DNA of 6,888 bases from Gammaproteobacteria bacterium (GTDB lineage Bacteria > Pseudomonadota > Gammaproteobacteria > Competibacterales > Competibacteraceae): the NCBI GenBank assembly GCA_020047885.1, contig JAIFNF010000032.1, positions 1 through 6,888 of the forward strand, written 5' to 3'. This document shows positions 1-6,888 of the stretch, one piece after another. The notes under the pieces were generated by a model, which did not search any database, was not told the DNA's origin, and worked only from the letters and a program-made list of their open reading frames with translations. A program made the translations under genes and the position numbers. Position 1 is the stretch's first letter; each line of letters starts with the position of its first letter.

Positions 1-362
1 CCGTTATCCAGACGCACGGTAATCTCCAGACCAGGCTGACGGGTCACATTTTCCTCAATCGCAGACCCGGCCAGGCCACCGAGGACCGCGCCACCCACTG
101 CGCCAGCGATTCGCCCGCTGCCTCCGCCGATATTGCTACCCGCCACCCCGCCGAGTGCTGCGCCTGCCAACGCACCGGTACCGCTTCTCGTACCTTCAAT
201 CATGATCTGGCGGACGCTCTCAACATAACCCATCCGCACATCCTGCGCTTGCCGGGTCTGATCGCGGCTATAGGCGCTGCCGGACATGCTGGCTGGGCAG
301 CCGCTTAACATCAGACTGGCCAGAACCGCGGCAGCGGCCACTGTCATTTTCATCAATTGCAT
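1..362 (-). CDS. slyB: SlyB/Pcp-like glycine-zipper outer-membrane lipoprotein, 3' end cut by window edge
   Basis: The minus-strand frame opens with ATG at 362 and stays open to the window edge, giving 120 codons of a family that is usually about 155 residues long; the C-terminus is therefore missing. The N-terminus is a lipoprotein signal peptide: a short hydrophobic stretch (residues 8-19) followed by the lipobox LSGC, with Cys22 as the expected lipidated residue. Residues 61-101 are a Gly/Ala-rich glycine zipper (GxxxG-type repeats such as GGVAG and GGAVLGGLAG), as in SlyB and the rickettsial 17-kDa antigen, which sit in the outer membrane. After it comes the start of the conserved beta-rich tail (ITVRLDNG). 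The start at 362 is preferred over the internal ATG at 353 because GAGG (369-372) lies six bases upstream of it. SlyB proteins are envelope-integrity lipoproteins, in enterobacteria under PhoPQ control; such control here is not shown. The gene symbol is by family resemblance. Confidence 0.85.
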   Translation of the reverse strand, partial: MQLMKMTVAAAAVLASLMLSGCPASMSGSAYSRDQTRQAQDVRMGYVESVRQIMIEGTRSGTGALAGAALGGVAGSNIGGGSGRIAGAVGGAVLGGLAGSAIEENVTRQPGLEITVRLDN

Positions 363-407
363 GGTTTACCTCGCCGTTCATCGGCATTAAGAACAATTCA
401 ACAGGGA

Positions 408-413
408 ATTATA
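408..413 (-). promoter_or_regulatory. Likely -10 box for the SlyB-like gene
   Basis: The minus strand reads a perfect TATAAT here, 45 bases upstream of the lipoprotein ATG, which implies a leader of roughly 38 bases. The spaced -35 position is only a T-rich stretch with poor match to TTGACA. A TG lies close to the extended -10 position but is off by one base. The lipoprotein is thus probably transcribed from its own promoter rather than only by read-through from the sensor gene. Confidence 0.45.
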
Positions 414-443
414 GCCAGTCTCTAACCAAAAACACCCGGCGTC

Positions 444-1994
444 TCAACCCACGCGAGTTTCCGGGAGTTGCCCATCGACCGGTAGCGCATCCAGGCCAAA
501 GGAAATGTCATCTACCATTTCCTGCAACAAATTAACCAGCGCCTCATCGAACTCGTCCACCTCGACAGCATAGGCCATAAACACCCCGGCCACGCGACTC
601 TGCTCGCGGATGGGCAACGCCACGCAAGCGCTAATCTCCGACCGCTGCGCGGCCTCCCGACAGGGTCGGGCTTCGGCCTGCATATCGCGGCATACCACCG
701 GCGCGCCACGTTGCAAGGCATCGCGAATGACACAGCATTCCGACAGAGCCAGGGTGGCGCAGGGCAACTCGGTCGCGCATAACCCCATGAGCGGATCCAG
801 GTCTCCAGCGGCCACCTGCATCTGCCCCGTCGCATCCAGCATCCCAATCCAGACGGCGGCGAATAACTCGCTATCGCTAGCGATTCGATACAACTCCTGG
901 AATAGTTGGGCACGATCACGGGTGCGGATCAAGGCCTTATTGGTCTGGCTCCAGGTCGCGTAAAAGCGGTTCAGGCGCTGAATACGAGCCTCAGCGCGCC
1001 GCCGACAGATCACTTTCCACACATAATTGGCCACCAATTGCAACTGCCGGGTATCGGCTTCGTCATAATCCTCGGCCTTGTTGCCCACGCCGATAATCAT
1101 CCGCACCTGATACTGATCGAGCACCGGGACGCTCACATGCCGACTGAGATGGGAATGCCCGGGAGGCAGACCCCGCTTATTCGGCAAATTTTGATAGTCA
1201 TTGTGGATGACCGGCCGCCGCAAGCGCGCGCAATCGGCCCAGACGCCGGCCAAATCCAGCGGGTAATGACTGGCCGGCGCGGCGGTACAGGTCTTGAGGG
1301 TCTCCCGCGACCAGGCGAACAGTTGCAGGGTGCGTTGATCGTCGTTGACGAAATGGAAATAGCCAATCTGGCTCTGGGTCAGCCGCACGGCCTCTTCCAG
1401 CCCCAGCACGATAATGTCCTGTTCAGACAGACCGGACGCCCGTTCACTGAGCGCCAACAGGGAATTCAGCCGCGATTCGTTGAGCTGATTGAGCGCCTCA
1501 GCCTGTTTGCGCGCCGTGATGTCGTCAACTACTGAAATGAAATACTTGGGACGACCCTCGCTTTCCCGCACTAGCGATACTGCTAAATGCACCCAGACAA
1601 TGGAGCCGTCCCTGTGGAGATAGCGCTTCTCCAAATCGTATTGCTGGAGTTCACCGGATAACATCCGCCGAATATGATCCAGATCAACGCCCAGATCATG
1701 GGGATGGGTGATCGCCTGAAAACTCAGCGCCTGCAATGCTTCCGACGCATACCCGACGATGTCGCACAGCTTGCGGTTGACCCGCAGGAAGCGCCCATCT
1801 GGCGCGATATGGGCGATGCCCACCGCGGCCTGCTCGAAGGTCGCCTGGAAGCGCGCAGCGCTCTCCCACAACGCTTCGGCAACCTCGTGCAGCACCTGAC
1901 GGACAGGCTCGGGCGAAGACGCTTCCAGTGTCGCCAGCCGTTCCCGTAATGCCCGCATTTCGGTGAGAAGTGGTAATTTTTGCCCGTCTGCCAT
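444..1994 (-). CDS. PAS-GAF-GAF sensor protein without output domain
   Basis: This is a 516-residue cytoplasmic-looking protein with no signal peptide or membrane segment. Residues 10-45 are probably helical. Residues about 46-168 form a PAS domain ([20 protein letters not shown], then [10 protein letters not shown]) with its PAC tail ([11 protein letters not shown], ending [13 protein letters not shown]). Residues about 178-335 resemble the GAF_2-type domain often placed before GGDEF or kinase modules ([17 protein letters not shown], then SQIGYFHFV, then VSVPVLD). Residues about 345-505 are a second GAF domain ([18 protein letters not shown], ending [23 protein letters not shown]). Relatives normally continue into GGDEF/EAL or histidine kinase modules; here the stop follows 13 residues after the last GAF helix. 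It may sense a small ligand or redox/light cue through PAS/GAF pockets and signal through partners. ATG at 1994 has only a weak upstream purine stretch, and the alternative Met13 has none better. Signalling type is well supported; the ligand is unknown. Confidence 0.85.
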   Translation of the reverse strand: MADGQKLPLLTEMRALRERLATLEASSPEPVRQVLHEVAEALWESAARFQATFEQAAVGIAHIAPDGRFLRVNRKLCDIVGYASEALQALSFQAITHPHDLGVDLDHIRRMLSGELQQYDLEKRYLHRDGSIVWVHLAVSLVRESEGRPKYFISVVDDITARKQAEALNQLNESRLNSLLALSERASGLSEQDIIVLGLEEAVRLTQSQIGYFHFVNDDQRTLQLFAWSRETLKTCTAAPASHYPLDLAGVWADCARLRRPVIHNDYQNLPNKRGLPPGHSHLSRHVSVPVLDQYQVRMIIGVGNKAEDYDEADTRQLQLVANYVWKVICRRRAEARIQRLNRFYATWSQTNKALIRTRDRAQLFQELYRIASDSELFAAVWIGMLDATGQMQVAAGDLDPLMGLCATELPCATLALSECCVIRDALQRGAPVVCRDMQAEARPCREAAQRSEISACVALPIREQSRVAGVFMAYAVEVDEFDEALVNLLQEMVDDISFGLDALPVDGQLPETRVG

Positions 1995-2148
1995 CGCGAT
2001 ACTTACCCAGTCATGCCGGAGTCGCCGGATTCGTCAATTCTGGAGAATGATGACCCAATATCCTGATAAATCCTATAGCCGAATCCCGTTGGGCGAGCCA
2101 AATTCCCGCAGCAGCATCGTGATCATGAAAGTTGGGAGGCTCTCATAT

Positions 2149-2221
2149 CCGTAGTGGTGAAGAAGGTAGCGGCGACGGATGCAATGGGTTGCCCTTCATT
2201 CGGTGTTGCCACTACACTCCG
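2149..2221. repeat. Degenerate REP/MITE-like intergenic palindrome
   Basis: GTAGTGG at 2151-2157 is mirrored by CCACTAC at 2209-2215 (7 bp perfect), flanked by CC on the outside left and ACTCCG on the right. The interior contains GGATGCAATGGGTTGCCC. The whole resembles the widespread proteobacterial intergenic palindromes of the type GTAGGGTGG...CCACCCTAC with GCATCCG/GGCAACCC cores, in a worn copy. The palindrome is seen in the sequence; family membership is by resemblance only, and only one copy is visible in this window. Confidence 0.4.
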
Positions 2222-2249
2222 TTAGACAATAGATTCTGAACCTTTTTTC

Positions 2250-2265
2250 CTTGGCGGCTTGGCGG
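2250..2265. repeat. Two tandem copies of CTTGGCGG
   Basis: Two perfect head-to-tail 8-bp units (CTTGGCGG at 2250-2257 and 2258-2265) follow a TTTTTT run. On the minus strand they read as CCGCCAAG units followed by GAAAAAAGG. This looks like a short remnant of the CGCCAAG-type tandem repeats found between genes in many proteobacteria. No function is assigned. Confidence 0.4.
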
Positions 2266-2347
2266 TTCATCCGTTTTTCAGGGTTAAACCTGATGAGAAT
2301 CGGTATAAAAACCGAAACTATTTTGGCGTCAGCATCTTCAGTAAAGC

Positions 2348-5191
<2,844 letters not shown>

Positions 5192-5270
5192 AGCGGTAGT
5201 CCGTGGGGTAACAGTTGGCAAGCGGGGGCAGCGACAAACAACACGCTACCCAACAAATCCCGGTTGCTCG

Positions 5271-5298
5271 TTTATACTAGACCTCACTTTCCCCTGAA
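5271..5298 (-). promoter_or_regulatory. Possible promoter of the acyl-ligase/acyltransferase fusion
   Basis: On the minus strand TTCAGG (5293-5298) and TATAAA (5271-5276) are separated by 16 bases, about 80 bases upstream of the ATG at 5191. The -10 is a fair match and the -35 a weak one. It would let the fusion gene be expressed independently of the disrupted gene upstream. The same AT-rich patch reads TATACT on the plus strand, but no gene lies in that direction. Confidence 0.3.
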
Positions 5299-5351
5299 TC
5301 TACCTTGGCGACCAGTGCCACTAACACCGACCTAATTCACGCACCCGTGAA

Positions 5352-5489
5352 CTACGGGGGACGTTTTTCCAGGAAGGACTGAATGCCCTCCTGATAATCA
5401 TGGCTGTCGTAGACCTTAGGCAACTCGCAATAAAAATCCTCCAGTGATCTGCTGGGATCATGGCTTTGACCGCGGATGAGGATCGTGCC
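5352..5489 (-). pseudogene. C-terminal remnant of an enoyl-CoA hydratase/isomerase (crotonase) family gene
   Basis: This short frame encodes 45 residues and then TAG. It contains SLEDFYCELPKVYDSHDY followed by QEGIQSFLEKRPP. The pattern acidic-Y/F-x-EG-(I/V)-x-(S/A)-F-LEKR-x-P is the hallmark of the very C-terminus of crotonase-fold CoA enzymes, which are normally about 260 residues long. Everything upstream, including the oxyanion-hole and catalytic regions, is absent: within about 20 codons the sequence turns into the hairpin repeat and the insertion sequence. After the TAG the same frame reads FTGA and then TGA (5337-5339), matching the family's usual PP-x-F-x-G ending, so the amber codon probably truncated the tail by five codons. 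The gene ran in the same direction as the acyl-ligase fusion just downstream, which hints at a shared acyl-CoA role. Exact substrate class cannot be told from this piece. Confidence 0.7.
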
Positions 5490-5534
5490 ACGGAAAGACA
5501 CGGAAAAAAGAATCTTCCGTGTTTTTCCCTCGTG
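5489..5534. terminator. Strong hairpin of CACGGAAA-type repeat, possible bidirectional terminator
   Basis: Bases 5492-5505 pair with 5515-5528 over 14 positions with a single G-U wobble (GGAAAGACACGGAA against TTCCGTGTTTTTCC) around a 9-base loop; CAC/GTG at 5489-5491 and 5532-5534 extend the stem past a bulge. The left arm is two tandem CACGGAAA units. It lies just 3' of the transposase stop at 5554 and just 5' of the crotonase remnant. T-runs occur within or beside the stem in both directions, so it could terminate transposase transcripts. It may instead be a mobile palindromic intergenic repeat, or mark the insertion sequence end. Confidence 0.5.
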
Positions 5535-5553
5535 TAAATTTTCCCGTGATCGC

Positions 5554-6354
5554 TTACGAATTTACGACCAATCGTAGCTGTTCCGAATCGTTAGCCGCTT
5601 CCTCAGGGAACCAGAAGCGTTGCCATTGATGATTGAGATCGATCACTCTTAGAATACCTAAACCTCGGCTTCCCACTTCCCGCCAACTCATGCCTTTTTT
5701 CTTTTGGCGATGTCCAATGATTCGATAACAACCTTTCTCCATATAACCAGAACCAATCATTTTACCCGCCTTTTTCCGGCGTCGATAATCAATAATTTCG
5801 TCCCGATTTTTATTCAAATAATTAATCAGTTCACGATGTTTTTCTTCATTCTTTGGTTGAACTTTTGTCTCTAAGTAATCTAAAACCGTATAAATTTCTC
5901 CACGCCATAAATGATAAAATATGAACTTTAAATTAAGGTTTTTCTCGTCTTTGTTGAGTGCAATCATACTCATTAAATCCCGGACTTTCTTGCCCAAATG
6001 ATACCAATCGAGGATAATAAAGAGCGTCATCCCAAAAATTGAATACAAGTGCTGTCGGATGACTTGTGCACCATCGGTAATGGCGACAATAGGGAGCAGT
6101 TCTGTTTCAGAGCCGTATCCTTCAATCACGCGACTTTTAACGATCTCAGGGAGAGAAACTATTTCCTGGCTCTTTTCGTTAATTGGCGCAACAATACGTT
6201 CAAAACTCTGGTTTTTTATTTGCAGAATTACGATATTATTAAACACTGCTGGTGATTTCTCTTTTTTTATAGGTTGCGCCGGTTTTTCTATGCATTGAAC
6301 GGGATTTTTATCATCAAAATTTTTTTTATGAACAAGATTTTTTTCTGACCACAT
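5554..6354 (-). CDS. ISKra4-like transposase, C-terminal segment with catalytic core
   Basis: The 266-codon frame contains most of the DDE core: TDGAQVIRQHL (Asp94), ILDWYHLGKKVRDLMSMIA (Asp116, likely the second catalytic Asp) and GKMIGSGYMEKG (Glu206, likely the catalytic Glu), followed by HRQKKKGMSWREVGSRGLGILR, the usual C-terminal signature. The ATG at 6354 is probably not a true start: there is no spaced ribosome binding site, and the first catalytic Asp lies in the overlapping frame upstream. The segment is more likely read by a -1 shift from that frame near 6321, in which case its real contribution begins at residue 12, or it is the broken 3' half of one original gene. The stop at 5554 gives the normal family ending (HQWQRFWFPEEA plus a short tail). 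It would catalyse cut-and-paste or copy transposition of the element. Confidence 0.75.
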   Translation of the reverse strand: MWSEKNLVHKKNFDDKNPVQCIEKPAQPIKKEKSPAVFNNIVILQIKNQSFERIVAPINEKSQEIVSLPEIVKSRVIEGYGSETELLPIVAITDGAQVIRQHLYSIFGMTLFIILDWYHLGKKVRDLMSMIALNKDEKNLNLKFIFYHLWRGEIYTVLDYLETKVQPKNEEKHRELINYLNKNRDEIIDYRRRKKAGKMIGSGYMEKGCYRIIGHRQKKKGMSWREVGSRGLGILRVIDLNHQWQRFWFPEEAANDSEQLRLVVNS

Positions 6355-6812
6355 ACCTGAGTCGCATCATCAAGCACTAGAATTTCTCGACTTTCGCTGT
6401 CATAAATATCTATTTTATCATAAATTTTTTGAAAAATTAGTTCTTTATTATTGAGCGTTTTTTCTACTTCGTTTTTCCAGCATTGACTGATTTCCATTGC
6501 TTTGTCATTAACAATTTTCCAAGCCTTCTGGTCACTGATTTGCTTGTCTCCGGTCACGCGAACCACTAAATTCTCAACTTCCTTGTAGCTTAAAATGGTA
6601 CCATGGTAAGCGGATAATTCTTGTAATCGTTGAGTGATATAAACCTTTTGAAACTGCCCAGTTAGACTAAAATAGGTTTCCTCTTTTTCCACATACTTCT
6701 GACTATCTTTAAATCGCTGTAATTGAAAATTAATTAGATCATGCAATGTCTTAATCATCACGGGTGTTCGACCATTACAACCTAGATCTTTTTTTATCTT
6801 GAATAAAAGCAT
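6288..6812 (-). CDS. ISKra4-like transposase, N-terminal/middle segment
   Basis: The 174-codon frame carries the N-terminal half of the transposase: GCNGRTPVMIKTLHDLINFQ (residues 11-30), YFSLTGQFQKVYITQRLQEL (47-66), a helical segment LSYKEVENLVVRVTGDKQIS (74-93) and EILVLDDATQVCGQKK (143-158), where Asp148/149 is the likely first catalytic Asp. Homology stops at about residue 160; the remaining LFIKKILMIKIPFNA is out-of-frame read-through up to TAG at 6288-6290. The frame overlaps the C-terminal segment by 67 bases in the -1 relation. The ATG at 6812 has no good ribosome binding site, and its first residues (MLLFKI) look like read-through of another frame, so this is likely an internal segment of a longer gene rather than an independent protein. 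Confidence 0.7.
   Translation of the reverse strand: MLLFKIKKDLGCNGRTPVMIKTLHDLINFQLQRFKDSQKYVEKEETYFSLTGQFQKVYITQRLQELSAYHGTILSYKEVENLVVRVTGDKQISDQKAWKIVNDKAMEISQCWKNEVEKTLNNKELIFQKIYDKIDIYDSESREILVLDDATQVCGQKKILFIKKILMIKIPFNA
6321..6327 (-). other. A_AAA_AAA slippery heptamer at the transposase frame overlap
   Basis: In the upstream transposase frame the codons read ATA AAA AAA ATT, which puts a canonical A_AAA_AAA motif on the codon boundary. A -1 slip would continue AAT TTT GAT GAT, exactly the downstream frame, giving 164 + 255 = 419 residues from ATG 6812. Such heptamers drive programmed -1 frameshifting in several IS families. A second run, A7 at 6338-6344, lies just upstream but is not in slippery phase. 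No strong stimulatory stem-loop is evident after the site, so a simple indel in an A-run is an equally good explanation. Confidence 0.45.
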
Positions 6813-6888
6813 TTTGAGCAGCTTCTAGTAAAGCCAATTCAATATCGGGTAGCGCCGTTTTCCTGAAATTTTCAACGGCTCCTTCGAT
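6775..6888 (-). pseudogene. Out-of-frame N-terminal piece of the same transposase, running off the right edge
   Basis: From the window edge the minus strand reads an open frame of 37 codons to TAA at 6775-6777, including ENFRKTALPDIELALLEAAQ and then NAFIQDKK. A pattern like this (a helix with (I/L)E-LL...AQ-AF...K) precedes GCNGR in related transposases. The homology moves to the next frame at the A7 run 6789-6795: after QDKK the protein should continue KDLGCNGR, which needs a +1 shift. This piece and the C-terminal segment at 5554-6354 are in the same frame, so only the middle third is displaced. There is no start codon in view. Confidence 0.5.

Larger units (their letters stand above)
1995..2347. 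other. 353-bp intergenic region with repeat remnants
   Basis: No convincing gene is seen on either strand. The only longer open frame (plus strand, 1963-2154, 63 codons) overlaps the sensor start antisense and has no recognisable motif. The region holds a degenerate palindromic repeat (2149-2221), a CTTGGCGG tandem (2250-2265) and small hairpins such as TCGGT/ACCGA around 2299-2314. It must also carry the sensor gene promoter. A TTGACG on the minus strand about 50 bases before the ATG is a possible -35 box, but no good -10 follows, so no promoter is called. Confidence 0.6.
5554..6888 (-). mobile_element. ISKra4-like insertion sequence, frameshifted and cut by the window edge
   Basis: The region carries one transposase gene in three reading-frame segments (6888 to about 6790, 6812-6288, 6354-5554). 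It is markedly AT-rich, with many A/T runs and Lys/Asn/Ile-rich protein, unlike the GC-rich genes to its left, which fits horizontal arrival. The family call rests on ILDWYHLGKK and GSGYMEKG...RQKKKGMSW in the C-terminal half and GCNGRTPV plus ILVLDD in the N-terminal half. These resemble DDE transposases of cyanobacteria and large sulfur bacteria that are usually grouped with ISKra4. The start of the element is outside the window; the other end should lie between 5490 and 5553, but without the partner end no inverted repeat or target duplication can be shown. Confidence 0.65.

Noticed and set aside
428..466. Possible terminator after the sensor gene (CCCGG/CCGGG with a T5 run on the minus strand)
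   Set aside because: The stem is only five pairs with a loop of more than 20 bases, and it overlaps the end of the coding region; too weak to call.
906..1535. Plus-strand open frame of 209 codons
   Set aside because: It is antisense to the PAS/GAF sensor; no recognisable domain and no ribosome binding site.
1963..2154. Plus-strand 63-codon frame reaching into the intergenic gap
   Set aside because: It begins antisense inside the sensor gene and shows no motif or start signal; it could be chance or a very worn fragment, which cannot be told here.
5192..5221. TTG start at 5221 for the acyl-ligase/acyltransferase fusion
   Set aside because: It would add ten residues (MPTVTPRTTA) without domain content, has no Shine-Dalgarno-like sequence upstream, and a good ATG follows at 5191 just before the carrier domain.
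6049..6298. Plus-strand frames of 68 and 79 codons within the insertion sequence
   Set aside because: They are antisense to the transposase core, carry no motifs and are better explained as shadows.

Overview
The window looks like a piece of a GC-rich, Gram-negative proteobacterial chromosome, most likely gammaproteobacterial. This rests on the SlyB-type outer-membrane lipoprotein, the PAS/GAF sensor style and the intergenic palindromes. No phylogenetic marker is present, so a Competibacter- or Thiotrichales-like host is only a guess. Every gene that can be supported lies on the minus strand, so the layout below runs from high to low coordinates, in the direction of transcription.

Region 5554-6888 is an AT-rich insertion sequence with an ISKra4-like DDE transposase. 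The transposase is split into three reading-frame segments by two shifts at poly-A runs, and its 5' end lies outside the window. Just downstream (5489-5534) is a strong 14-bp hairpin built from a CACGGAAA-type repeat. Next comes a 45-codon remnant of an enoyl-CoA hydratase/isomerase (crotonase) C-terminus (5352-5489), whose 5' part is missing at the IS junction.

Region 2348-5191 is the centrepiece. It is one 947-residue protein that joins an acyl carrier domain, a fatty-acyl-AMP ligase-like adenylation domain and a PlsC-type membrane acyltransferase. The architecture suggests that it activates a free fatty acid, loads it on its own carrier and transfers it to a lipid or amine acceptor. The crotonase remnant upstream may once have belonged to the same acyl-CoA/lipid gene group.

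Region 1995-2347 is a 353-bp gap with no convincing gene. It contains a degenerate palindromic intergenic repeat and a short CTTGGCGG tandem. Region 444-1994 encodes a PAS-GAF-GAF sensor protein without a visible output domain. After a short gap with a plausible promoter, region 1-362 holds the 5' part of a SlyB-like glycine-zipper lipoprotein that runs off the left edge.

Taken together: envelope and lipid functions (SlyB, acyl-loading acyltransferase), an orphan sensor, and a locus partly eroded by a transposon. No CRISPR array, tRNA or rRNA was seen.
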